Below, piece by piece: positions 44,570 through 55,940 of a DNA stretch of 64,000 nt. This DNA comes from Phallus indusiatus (Eukaryota > Basidiomycota > Agaricomycetes > Phallales > Phallaceae), in assembly GCA_027605045.1 (NCBI GenBank), contig JAQFWX010000001.1:2852001-2916000 (forward strand), read 5' to 3'. Numbering within the stretch: position 1 is the first letter of the stretch; each line of letters opens with the position of its first letter. The position numbers and the translations under genes were made by a program. The notes below the pieces were generated by a model. That model was given only the letters and a program-made list of their open reading frames with translations, ran no database searches and had not been told where the DNA came from.

Positions 44570-45470
44570 ATATTTAGATAGAGGGCTGATGACAAAGTCG
44601 TTGTGGCACAGGCCTTGGCATGTTTGATTAAACACCATGGGGTTGTCTGCACTATGAAATGAATTAAGTTAAGGTCCTAACGAATGAAAACTACAAGTCA
44701 CCACATAACGTGATACCGAGAATCAGCTCTTGAGGGCCGGAGAACTGGTCGATATTGCATCCAGAGTTGGTGGTATAGTTGACGAGCGGTTAGCCAATCC
44801 CGGTGGTATCTAGAACTGTGGCGGTGGCCAAGTGTGGTGGATATACTTGAGCGCTGTGAAAAAGGAAACCTCAGTAAAAGGATGCAATATTGGCAAAGCG
44901 AGATAGGACTGAACGTCGAAGAACCAAATTGCGACGTAAGAAATTGCGTGTTCGGTGACGAAGGTTCTTTTACCATTGTCAGAAAATTCTTGTCCTAATG
45001 CGCCGGGACTGTCGTCAGAGACGATGCAGCCTTGTTGTTGTTGTCTTCGCTAAGCAGTCGGATGAGATGATGTTACCGATAAATAGATTTATCGAAGTTG
45101 CATCCCTGTGCGCGATGAGCATGAGGATTGATTGCACAAAATTGAATTAACAAACGGACGTACCGGGTTTGTGTGTATTGAAGATGCTTAATTGGTAGTT
45201 TGGAGATTGACGTTCTCGAATGTGACCACTTCTTCACCACTGGGCAAGGTGGACGCTGGGCAGGTCAAACACTACAATAGATCAGAGCAGATTCGAGCTA
45301 GAGAGGTCGATTCCTCGGATATTAAAACCTTGTCTTACGGATGGGCGTACCTGCGTCCAAACGGCGTATGTAACAACAGTCCAAATTACATCCCTTTGGA
45401 CGCGAAATGTTACTCTTCGCCGGATACGAGGATGGTGTTGCCTTTGGTTAGTTGGTCACCGAAGTTGGTG
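44570..45470 (-). pseudogene. GH16-like protein, unit F
   Basis: Minus strand. GEEVVTFENVNLQTTN at about 45186-45232 is the nearest match in the window to the fungal GH16 consensus in this region, though the first catalytic position is altered (EVV for EVD). Further blocks: disulphide region near 45020-45050, FNQTCQGLCHNDFVI type near 44590-44635. The Ser/Gly tail is missing and the 5' exon is shortened. Inactive. Confidence 0.5.
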
Positions 45471-45830
45471 GACATCGAATGTGATCAGTTTCTACGACAT
45501 ATAATTAGACCATACAGTTATTCACATTAATCAAGGTGCGTAGCCACGAGACAATATCAATTTCGTCGTTTTTTGAGTGGGTCTGAGTGAGTCGTGGCCC
45601 GGAAATGTTACGCGTTATGGCGTTACGCATTGTGACTGTCACACCACCCCACCGAGCTACGCGACACGAACAACACACTCGCATTCGTCTCAGCTCTTGA
45701 GCTTAAGAGTCTCGACTCTCTATGCATCTCAAGAATATGCCAGGGTGGGTCGTATGGTAACAGTCATCGTCGTTTATGTCGTTCCAACTGACAATGGTGT
45801 CTCTCGCTCATTGCACATTCTTCAACGGGT
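45471..45830. other. GH16 upstream and spacer sequence, unit F
   Basis: Includes the conserved ACGCATTGTGACTGTCAC block present upstream of most GH16-like copies, possibly their promoter or a shared regulatory stretch. No gene seen. Confidence 0.35.
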
Positions 45831-46600
45831 TCCGCCCCTTCTTCAGACTCTTCGACAACAAAGCCTATCTACATAACTCAATCACCATATTCATATTCAA
45901 GCATGTTATGGTCCCCGTTTTGTGCCATTAGACACTTTATCCCGTCTCGCCATTTAATTTTAGACACTTTAAAGCACGACAACGACCATGTCGTTGAAGC
46001 CGACGTTCAGCCGTTGAGAAAGAGAACCTCGAGATCAAAGCTGGGAACAAAGAGCGTAGATTAACTATCGAAGGGAAGGAGGGCACATCACAATAATGAA
46101 AAAAGGAACGGGTTGCGGCTGTCTCTACTAATGGAAGTGAGGATGCGTCGACATCTAATGAAGGTATGTTCAATGCCCTACGTTGCTGCTTATCCTGAAG
46201 TCTAACGTACATGATACAGTCACCAAACCAGGTACTTCTGCGCTACCATGGTCTTGTCCGTACGGGACTTCGTCCACAGTTCACACGTACAGTCCCACTT
46301 TCTCGCGCGGTCAACGCAGCATTGCAGGACGGTCTTTGTTTCTGCGCAGCCCAACGCTTACCGAGGATCAGCGTTCCTCCTAGCGTACAACGGTACCATT
46401 CTCAAGTTCTTCAAACCGGATGTTATGTTATTCACTTGTCTTCCGAACCATTGCTCTTCGCATTCGTGTCCATATATTGATGAGTGGGCTGTCTCCGTCC
46501 GTACTGCATTGCCTTTCCCCTTTCGGGGTACGTCATTTCTAGTTTTTAAGATTGCTGCTTATTGTGCTGAAGCAAGATATGAATCGATATCATGATAGTC
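45831..46600 (+). pseudogene. Hsp20-like relic, unit F spacer (clearest N-terminal half)
   Basis: A frame from 46013 reads VEKENLEIKAGNKERRLTIE, the typical Hsp20 strand pattern (LPG.KKE-[DN]-[IL]-.-[IV] then RLTI.G). Upstream HDNDHVVEADV fits the preceding strand in another frame. QFTRTVPLSRAVNAALQDG at about 46272-46328 is the C-terminal half. One-base shifts separate the halves. This pair of fragments is the strongest basis for the Hsp20 assignment. Confidence 0.6.
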
Positions 46601-48102
46601 TTGACAATAAACATATGCAGTCATAAGGCGAGCCGAACATAAGTATGGTAACTGCGTTGTTGTGTTAGGGAAGGGAAGGGTGTTAACAAGCCCTTATCAA
46701 TCCCGGTAGACGCGACTCATGTTGGGATGCAATACCAGTCTTCAACGGATGTATTTTCTAAACGAATGTCAAACGCAAGAAAACACGTCAGCAGCAGTGT
46801 AGCGGTTATATTCCTAATAAAAAGGTGTAGAGTTAAGGTTACGTTGCTGGATTCGGTAAGGTAAAGGAGTGTGCAAGAGTCCGTATTGGTGGAGGGTTGA
46901 CAGTAGCTTCTCAATTGACATTTTTTCTCTCACTAGCGCTCATCGGAGCTATGGGTAGGGTAGGGAATTGCAAACTCAAAGCCACCGATCATCGACATTC
47001 AGCAGTCTGTGGTAAGAGATTTTTACCTTATTTCAGCAAGAACCTGCTGAATCCGCCTATACTGAGTCTCGTATTTGTGAGGTCCACATACATATAATGA
47101 TAGTGGGGAGTGGATGCGGGCACGGAAAATGCATCTCTCTTTGCAGAATCGTTGCTAGCGAAAGGTTAAGCGTTTCCTTATTTCGCATTTCTGAACAGAG
47201 TACTATTACTCATTCGTTTGTAAACAGGTGGTGAGATGAGCATCACTTATGTGAGTACCTCCAAGTCGCGGAGGGGCACAAGGACAAAGAATCCGGCGTG
47301 ATATGAATTTTGGCGGACCCTCACGTTTGTTTGCTGTGTTTTTATTCAAAATAAGTATGATACCTCTTGACGACGAAAAATAAGGATGATATCTTGCTTG
47401 AAATAATGATGAGAATGAGCTGGAAAAATTGATATTGCTATCCGAGACCCAAGGCTCAATAGATCAACGACATAAACGACGAATTGAGACATTCCCTGAA
47501 ATCATTTTCATCGGTGTTGGCGTGAAACAGCGGAGGTCTTGTGAGTCCGATTTAGATTAATAGACAATCCGAACTGATGAGCATGATATAGGCATGCGGT
47601 CGTGCGATAGCCATCATCATTGTTATCGTCATCATGATCATTCATCAGTCGTGAAGGCCGCGTAAATCAAACTTCTCAAATTCTCCCGAAGCATTGACAC
47701 AATGTGAGTCCTTCATGTCTCAACATGCTACTGAGTTCTAACCAGTCAACTTCAGCATTATTTTTTTCTTGGAGAGCTGCTAGGACTCTGTCATTTCTCA
47801 GAGCGTAAATTTTCAAACTCCATATCATTCAAGAGAGGGCGAAAAAAGATGTGCGAAAATCACAATCTTAGTTGAGATGAGTGTGGAAGTTGAAAGAGGC
47901 GAATACGTTGTTGATGAAGATATCTTTAGGTGACATGTTTTGTAGCCACGCAGTCGCGACCTATCGACGACTCGGCAATACGATTGCATTGGTTCGATTA
48001 AAAGCATTGTTTAAAAGGGTATGTCGTTCCGTTTTTTACTTGACTCCCAACTACGTGTCCACTGGCACTCCCTTTCGCACAACTGCATTTTTGACTTACA
48101 AG
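46601..48102. other. Spacer before the truncated DUF6533 copy
   Basis: Diverged version of the usual spacer with the GACGACGAAAAATAAGGATGATATC block near 47371 and the DUF6533 upstream region. No convincing gene seen. Confidence 0.35.
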
Positions 48103-48180
48103 ATGAACGATAGCATAGCCAATGCTACCTTTAACAACAGTGGTAGTGTGGACATCTCAGAATTTAATCAATTGAGAACG
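48103..48180 (+). pseudogene. DUF6533 first exon only
   Basis: MNDSIANATFNNSGSVDISE matches exon 1 of the other copies. After it the sequence leaves the family and passes into the duplicated block X. The rest of the gene is absent, as if block X replaced it. Confidence 0.65.
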
Positions 48181-48205
48181 CCACCGCCTGCAAACCGTCT
48201 AGTGG

Positions 48206-49680
48206 GAATGGAGATGTTGACGTAATACCCACTGCCATTATCTCGGGTGAGATGATCCAATTTATGTTTCATTGGATGAAATTACAACTCCAAGTAGTCT
48301 TGGGTGTATGATTCGCTCAATTTTGGTATTTTTTTTACCTGTATTGATATTGAAACCCATACCTTTTGTTGGTATTCACGTGCTTCCTTAAGGACTCGAA
48401 AAGTAAACCAGGCCCGACGTCTAAGCTCAGACTGTCGCAGAACTCTTTCAGATCAAAAGTGGCCACGTGTTTCTTTTTTTCTTTATTCATCTAAACTTGG
48501 GGGCACGTTGCCACTTTTCTCCCAGGTCTCCTGGATTTGGACTTATGATCATCACTTCACACTAAACGCTATCTCCAAGGTGTTCCTTTATATTCAAAGA
48601 TATTTAATCTTTTCTCGCCTTGAATTCCTGTCTCGGGTGCGGTGCCAAACCAGAGTTACTGACTCGTTTTTCTTTCATTTTCAAGCGCACAGCCATCCCG
48701 GTTCCTTCAACATGGTCGCCCACTGCATCAACTAGCCTAACGTTTATCGCAATCTGGCTTGGCCTTAAATCCGACCTGAGGGCTTCCCTGGCTCTCAAGC
48801 TAGACAGATCCGAAGCCTTCTCACTCGAATGTAAAATCGATCAAGCATGTCAAAATTCGCAGTCATGCGCCCTCAACGTTGGCTACATATTATAACGAGG
48901 TACATTATGGAATAGCTTTGTTTTCCTCAACTAAGCTCACATCTAAATATTCAGAGACCAGGTTTTCTCCGAGTACCGGACCCGGTTAGTATTTTGATAG
49001 ACGTGCTAAACCACACACTCTAAACGCCAGATCAACGAACTTCTACACAAGAATAATATTGCGGATTCTATCAACGTGAGGAAGCCCTAAAATACCGACA
49101 TTTTCCCTCAATTTTACATCTCACGCCGGACTTTGTGAAAAATAAATATCAAAGAGGAAAAGCACGCCAAATCAGGGATATGTCAAATCAGGAAATCGTG
49201 GGACGAGGTCTGACAAAAATCAACTTGCACAGCAATGCAATATTATCGCACTCCTTAATTTGCGTGTGCGGCACCACCGAGTCGCCCCAAATTAGTACTG
49301 GCGGCGTATATTGTTTTGGAAAATCTGCCATATAATTCACATACGCATCATGCTACCAGTAAGTGCACAGTCGATGTAATTACCATAGACGATAGTCAGG
49401 CTGAAAACTCCTCCCTGTCTCAGGCTGAAAGAAAACGGAACGCTATGCTGTGTTGTTCAAATTATGCGAGGCACGCTGATCACGAGTGAATTACCAATTG
49501 ACATGGATAGCAAAACGGAAACAAATTTGGCATGTTTGTCGCGATTGCAATTCCATTTGTAACATGATAAAATCAACACTAGTACAAAAGCAGCGTGAAA
49601 TTCATCAGACCCAACAAAAAACACCTTATAATGTAGGTTTCTTCATAAGTGCTATCCGATTATTTATCTTGCCATAGGTA
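48206..49680. repeat. Block X, copy 1 (unidentified ~1.5-kb repeat)
   Basis: Similar over most of its length to 52600-55190. Shared landmarks are TTGATATTGAAA(C/T)CC near 48342, GAGTACCGGACCCGGTTA near 48970, and CTGAAAACTCCTCC near 49402. It has no clear domain; only short frames (48304-48735 plus, 48604-48798 minus). It could be a non-autonomous transposon or a piece of a lost gene. It lacks the LINE present in copy 2 and so shows the empty site (about 49337-49365). Confidence 0.55.
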
Positions 49681-50250
49681 TTGAATGTTGACAACGTTGA
49701 ATCTTCAAGACGAAATCCGCGAAATAAATTTTGACAGATTACAACGTATGTATGTTGGATGTTTTGTTCCAGATTGCTTAAACATTTTGATGACGAATGA
49801 GCGATAGGGATAGTATATTAAAAGACGATAATCAGAAATCTGATCTTGCTATCATGATGTGGAACGTCAATACCTAAGGCTTACCAAACGACGACATAAG
49901 CGAGCTGTTCCCTGAGATGATTTTGTTCGTTACTGGCGCAAAACAGAGCTGAGGTAGGCATACGGCCGTCGAAGTTCTCCCACTGCTCAGAGGGTACGTT
50001 TGCAAAATTCCGTATCTTTCAATGTGCCGGGCGAAAAAATGTGCCAAACTCACAGCCTTCACTGATAAATGTTGCAGAGATGAATATATTGTTGATGAAT
50101 ATCTTTAGTTGACAAGCCTAATCTGGACAGCCACTTTCGCCTTTCCAGTTCTCCTTATTAAAACGGTGATTTATTTTATACTTGGCTTATAACCCAGTTT
50201 AAGAACTACGTGTTCATTCGCCTTCGCACTATTTCACTTCCGACCTCAAA
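49681..50250. other. Short spacer before DUF6533-G
   Basis: Non-coding; the last part of the usual DUF6533 upstream region. The Hsp20 relic is absent in this unit. Confidence 0.4.
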
Positions 50251-51977
50251 ATGAACGTTAGTATCGCCAATGCTGCTTCTATCAGTAGTATGGACATCTC
50301 GGAACTGATTCAATCATCATATATTCAGTGAGTTTCCATTCTAAATATTTGATATTTAATTGTTTAAATAGTGCCAGGTATGTCATAACCCTTGTAGACA
50401 TTGCCCTTTCAAGTACATTTTTCACTTTCAACAAGTTATATGAACATCAAGCGTTAGTAATAACATCTCAGGCTTGCTCTTTTACACTACAATATTGGCT
50501 ATACCTCAAGAAATGGTATATATGTGGCTATCACCAAAACCTTTCAGCATTCCAAACCTGCTTTACGCTATTACAAGATATCCAAGTGTTCTCGATCAAG
50601 TATTTGATTCCTGGGTAGACTTTTTGCCGGTAAGCATTATCGCAAAGTTCAATAAACAGTGTTAACCGTTTTTTTTCTTTTTCCCCAGTTAGGAAGGTAA
50701 GAGATGATAATTATTGTGAAGGTTATGGGTTTAGCAAGCACAAAGTTTGTGTAATAAGCTGTCTTATACAGAGGAGGTTGGAGGCATGTTGGGATATGCT
50801 GGCGTTCAAGGTTGGAGTAGCATATAGATTATGAATGTCCCTAAAATATTTGTTCAGGCTTATTGGTCGCTCGAGCATATGCATTATGTGAAGGGAACAA
50901 GACCGTGACTATATTCTTGGCTCTATTTTTTTGGGGAGGCCTTGCTTCGAACCTTTATAGTAAGGATTTTTTAATAAACCACACAAAACGTTTTCACCCC
51001 TCTTTTTAGTATTGATAACAGCGGGTGGATGCCAAGGGTATATAAACATTTATATTTCATTTGAAGTCTTGTTCTCAGTTTGTTCCCAGCTTTATTTGTA
51101 AGTCCGAATGAACAGTAATGGTTACGGATGCCAAGTCTCAACGCAATATGATTCCGGCATCGAAGCACTTCCAGCGAGCTTGATTGGGAATATTTGTACC
51201 ATAGTAACTGATCTTGTTGTTTTTGGAATTTGCTTATGGAAGGTGTGGGGTACATGGAAGTTGAAGCGTGAAGCTGGTATTCAACGTGACAATGATCTGG
51301 TTTCACTGATACTCAAACAGAGTATGTTTCAAATTTCAATCACATCGTTAAATGAGTCGTGTTGACATTACACATATTGAATTAGCTATATCGAGGCTTT
51401 GGTGAGTTGAAATGACAAAGAATAATTCGTGATGGTTATGACTATAGCGTTTTCTCCGAAGCTTCGTGATTATCTTTACGCCTATTCTCATAATTGTTGA
51501 TGAGGTAAATAAGATACGGAGCTTGAGTGTCATATTTCTCAGCAGATGAATTTCTGAATGTAGGTCAGGAATAGTGTAAGCACACGCTCTTACATAAAGT
51601 ATCAAGTTCATAATAATCTGGGTGGTCCGAACTAGCTTGGGATTGCTATCGTAGGCAATATTCAACGGAGGTATAGTTATGTATTTCTGTCTGTATTCCA
51701 ATCTTCCTATTGACCTTCTATTTGAAGTCTTTCCACCATTTTTCTTGCCGATTTTATGCTGGATCTTCGTCAACAAAATTCCACAGCAATTCACGCCGCC
51801 GATATAAAATTACTCACTATCCAAATTCGAAGCGTGGCAAATTATATACACCAATCCATCCTGGTAGAAATGAGAGATCATGATACGTCAGTGCATAGGA
51901 GGGCTGAAGAAAACGACGGTCTTTCGACGGAGTCCCCGGGCGTTGGAATCGGATCTGGAATTGAAGCGTCAGCTTAG
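50251..51977 (+). CDS. DUF6533 membrane protein, copy G
   Basis: Start MNVSIANAASISSMDISELI. Exon 2 YVITLVDIALS, then LLFYTTILAIPQEMVYMWLS, GGMLGYAGVQG, LLVARAYALCEGNKTVTIFL, an 8-nt exon CTTTATTT, SLPASLIGNICTIVTDLVVF and GICLWKVWGTWKLKREAG, the 16-nt exon TISRL, FVIIFTPILIIV, VRNS, LGIAIVGNIQR, SLSTIFLADFMLDLRQ, and a tail ending SGIEASA. Every splice pair I checked is GT..AG and in phase apart from the family-wide unresolved step after exon 3. A candidate functional gene of about 325 aa. Confidence 0.75.
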
Positions 51978-52159
51978 AATGCTTGAAACTTTGGCGAGTA
52001 AATGATTCTTCAGAGTATACAGATTCTATACCTCAAACATATTTATAACTGATGTATTCGAGAAATTGCCTTGCGTTATTACTTTCATGTCACGATGATT
52101 TACTTTCAAAATGCCACTCGTAAATCTCTATTAGAGGTTACAACCTGACCTCGCATGGT

Positions 52160-52370
52160 CACTGTCATTTAAAAGCGGCATAATGATCGGAAGCTTCCAG
52201 GTCCCAACATCATTGCAAACTTGTTTATCAGTGATTCAAAACAAAACATGAGAGTTGCATGTCTATGATTGCATTTCCAGCACTGTTGACGAACGTGAGT
52301 CTGCTCGGTATTCCGACTACAAAGATGACGTTCGGGCAGGGCTTTTGATTCGCCCTTCAAGCTTCAAGCT
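52160..52370 (-). pseudogene. GH16-like fragment, unit G
   Basis: Only the segment around GCATTTCCAGCACTGTTGAC (antisense of the N..LVNSA-type strand found in all GH16-like copies) is left, about 200 bp. The rest was lost before block X. Confidence 0.4.
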
Positions 52371-52599
52371 TCACGAGTGGGTGCAAGTTTGGTGCAAGTT
52401 GTCGACGGCCCGGGATGTCCAGACTCCGACGACGCCCAATTTCACCTCCGCTTCACCAGGCTATGCAGCCCTATGTCCTCCGTCCTTGAGTCCTCTGTAA
52501 CGACAAAGCAAAGTGCATGGCCTGAAACCAACAACACGACGAATGGATTATCCAGCGACTACTTCATCTATCTTGCGAGAATGCCATGGTTTCAAAATG
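52371..52599. other. GC-richer segment of unknown origin
   Basis: Open in two plus frames (e.g. CPDSDDAQFHLRFTRLCSPM), higher GC than its surroundings, and not found in other units. It may be a fragment of a foreign gene. No domain recognised. Confidence 0.3.
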
Positions 52600-54171
52600 T
52601 CTGTTTGAAATGGAGATGTGGGTGGACTCACTGCTATTTACTGTATGTAATATACTCGGGTGAGATAATCTACTTATTTTTCATTGGATCAACTTATATT
52701 TCAAGAGTTCTTAGATGTATGATTCGTGCAATTACTTTCACCTCCATGCATTGATATTGAAATCCGTATCCTTTTTTTGTGTTTACGTGTTGCAAGATGC
52801 GGGACAAGTCATTCAATTCCGGAAAGGGACGAAAAGCAAATAAGAACCATTAAAGCTCGAACTGTCACAAAAAGTAGGTTAAACAGTCGCCATGCATTGC
52901 CTTTTTTCTTTCGGTTTTATACAAGACGCATTTCGCGGTAACAGGAGACTCCCGCTTGTTTGTGTTCTTTTCACCCAAATAAGGCCAAGCTCGTACCCTT
53001 CACTTCTTCATTCCCGTTTGATGAGTTAGTGCTAAAGACTCTCTATTCCTGCGTATGGATTCTTCTATCATTCTCAAAATCACAGTTTGCCCATCGGCAG
53101 CATGACATACATCGTATGCCTCGGTTTAGTATACCCACTTCTGGCTTTGGATTAGCAAAATCTCTAGTTCCCCGTCGACCAGAACAGCTGACATCACATT
53201 TTTTTGGTGATTTTCTTTGTTTATAATCATTCTTTATTCGTCCAACTCGATTTGGTCACGCTGTCGCTTTCCCCCTGAGTCTCCTGGTCTTAGACCCGCG
53301 ATCTTCGACTTCACTTCATACTCAACGTTATCTTTGGGGTTTTCTTTTTTTCCGCCAGATATCTCCAATCTTTTTGCGCTGTCCAGTGTTATTTCGGGTG
53401 CGATGCTAAATCAGAGCTACCCGGCTTGTCTCTCTTTTATTTTCAAGCATGACAGCAATCCGGGTTCCTTTAAGATGGTCGTCCATTGCGCCAGCTGGCT
53501 TAATGTTTGTTGCGATCTGCTTGGCTGAAAATTTGATCTGAGAACTTCCCTGGACAGATTTGAAGCCTTCTCACTCAGATGTAAAACAGTCAAGCAAAAA
53601 TTGCGTCGATACATGCTCAATGTAAGCTATATTATTTCCCATCATTTCGCATTTGATTTCCTGTTTGGAACTTCCCTCAGCTTGCTCTTTCCGGACATTG
53701 TGGAACATTTCAGTGCGGAAACAGGTTTTCGTCCTGTCTTCCTCAACTGAGAACGCAATGGATTAGTCAGAGATCAAGTTTCTCTGAGTACCGGACCCGG
53801 TTAATGTTTTAACCGATGGGCTGAACCAACAGTGTGGACGCCACTGGCATATTCCACGAACTTCGTAACATTGCGGATTCTATAAACGTGGAGGGCCCTG
53901 AAAATACGGCTTTGTTTGATTTGAAAATACATCCTACGCTAGCGGACTCTGTAAAAATGGATATCAAAAAGACAAACACGTCAAATTAGGGATATGCCAA
54001 GCAGGAGATTGCGGGCATGAGGTTTGACAGGACTTGACTTGCACGGCCATGTGATGTCACGAATTTTCCTCAGTTCCAAGTGTTCAAAAGTTACCTAGCC
54101 TGGCGTAACTAGTACTGGTGGCGCATATTGTTTTGGAGACTCTGCTCTATTAGTCACATACCTATCGTACT

Positions 54172-54823
54172 GCAGCGCGGCAGGCAATGGATGCAGCATT
54201 GAAAAAACAGGCAGCAGAGAAATGGCAAAGCTCACCTCGATACCCAAAAATGAAAGAAATAGATGGGACGCTGCCTGGACCGGCATTTCTAAGAATGACT
54301 GCTAAGTGGCCGAGAAAAAATATTTCAGTACTGATGCAGTTACGCACAGGGCATGCACAATTGAATGGACACTTACACAAGATCGGAAAATCGGACACAC
54401 CTACATGCCCGGCGTGCGAGATGGAGACGGAAACGACTGCGCACTTCCTGTGCAGATGCCCAAGGTACGACAAACACCGGGAGAAAGTACAACGGTACTT
54501 CAGACGGCACACAATCACGAAGAGCCGACTCCTCAGTAACCGGAGGGCAGCAAAGGTCCTATTCGAGTACATCAACAACACCGGACGATTTAAGGCCACA
54601 CACGGAAATTTGGACATACCTCGAGCCAAACAAAGAGGAAGAGGAGAAGGAGGAGGGAAGCGAAGATGAACGGTGGGAACACAGGTCCCCACGACACCTC
54701 ACTACACGATGAAAGAGCGAGCGCGTATACGAAATGACGAGATCCGGCCATCTCCACACGTCAAAGTCCCGAAACATAGGGCAAAGCCCTCAGGGACTCA
54801 CAGAACCACACACACACACACAC
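54172..54823 (+). mobile_element. 5'-truncated LINE (non-LTR retrotransposon)
   Basis: 652 bp flanked by the exact 12-bp duplication ACCTATCGTACT at 54160-54171 and 54824-54835. The 3' end is a CA-repeat tail. 5' truncation, a variable-length duplication and a simple-repeat tail are the signs of target-primed reverse transcription. Block X copy 1 has the corresponding site without the insert (TTCACATACGCATCATGCTA). Confidence 0.85.
54187..54669 (+). CDS. LINE ORF2 C-terminal end with zinc knuckle
   Basis: A 160-aa frame. CPACEMETETTAHFLCRCPR (about residues 77-96) is the Cys/His zinc-binding motif that closes the reverse transcriptase-RNase H polyprotein of many fungal LINEs. MQLRTGHAQLNGHLHKIG just before it is the matching conserved strand (the RTGH motif). 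The C-terminus is Arg/Gly/Lys-rich. Endonuclease, RT and RNase H are missing through 5' truncation, so it cannot move on its own; the ATG is an internal Met. Confidence 0.8.
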   Translation: MDAALKKQAAEKWQSSPRYPKMKEIDGTLPGPAFLRMTAKWPRKNISVLMQLRTGHAQLNGHLHKIGKSDTPTCPACEMETETTAHFLCRCPRYDKHREKVQRYFRRHTITKSRLLSNRRAAKVLFEYINNTGRFKATHGNLDIPRAKQRGRGEGGGKRR

Positions 54824-55190
54824 ACCTATCGTACTAGCAGTAAGTGTATGATCAATGTAATTATCTCAGATGCTAATCGGGCTGAAAACTCCTCCTTGTC
54901 TCGGGCTCGAAGAAAACGGAGCGTTATGCTGCATGACCATCATACGAGGCACGGCAGTCACGAGTGAAATATTAATATGAGAACTTGCCATGATATTGCA
55001 CCGTCGGGGCTGCGTGTTTGGCGCAAGTGTAGGAACCTCACTCGCAACACATTGAATAGAATCAACACTATTTATTCAAAAGCAGCCTGAGACCCATCAG
55101 AATCCACAAAAAGCCGACCTTCCTATAAAGTAGGTTGCACGATAAACCCCTTGTCGAGTTTATCTATGTACGAGCCAGAAGTAGAAGTAA

Positions 55191-55940
55191 GCCGCAGTCA
55201 GCACTTCGCAGACTCTTTGCCCGTGGACGGTAATTTTAAGGATGAATGATCGGAAGAACGGGAGAGATCCTATCTTCATAACGATGATGGAAGGTGAGAA
55301 AAGTTACGTGCTACGTAACATGTCAATGCCTAAAGTTCACCAAACGACGACATAAGCGGACTGTTCCCTGAAATCATTTTCATTGTTGTGGTGGTGAAAC
55401 AAAATTGAGTGTGAGTCCGATTTTGATATCGATAGAATAACTTGAATTCGAACAGACATGCGGTTCGGGACAACATCATCATGATCAAACATTCCATTAC
55501 TGTAATGATTTCAAAAGCCACGGGGGCTCAACTCCCTTAAAGCCCAATGTGAGTCCTAATATAAGTGCGCCAAAGGGCTAATGAATCCCTGACTAGTCAA
55601 ACACACTAATTACTAATCAAAGTTAACATTTTATTGACCCAAAAAGAGTGTGAGCTCATTACTTCAATGCGGGGGACAAAAAATGTCCGAAAAATTACAA
55701 CCTTAGTTGCGCCGAGGGTAGAAAGGTCATGAGATGCGTACGACTGTGTTGTTGATGAAATTATTTTTAGATAACGGTGTTTTATAGTCATGGAGTCACA
55801 GTTGACGAGAGCAATGTGAACAACCACTTTTACCTTAGTTGGGTTAGATTAAAAGCACATCGTTTTTTTTATCCTTGGTCCACAACTCAGCCCGAGAGCT
55901 ACGAATCAATTCAACTTCGCACTATTCTTCTGACTTAAAT
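55191..55940. other. Spacer before DUF6533-H
   Basis: Non-coding; conserved DUF6533 upstream region. No Hsp20 relic in this unit. Confidence 0.4.

Larger units (their letters stand above)
52600..55190. repeat. Block X, copy 2, carrying a LINE insertion
   Basis: Second copy of the repeat at 48206-49680, enlarged by about 250-300 bp of extra sequence around 52925-53215 and by the LINE at 54172-54823. Landmarks: TTGATATTGAAATCCG near 52752, GAGTACCGGACCCGGTTA near 53786, CTGAAAACTCCTCC near 54881. No protein domain seen outside the LINE. Confidence 0.55.

Noticed and set aside
54800..54824. CA microsatellite as an independent repeat
   Set aside because: It lies inside the target duplications and is the tail of the LINE, not a separate locus.
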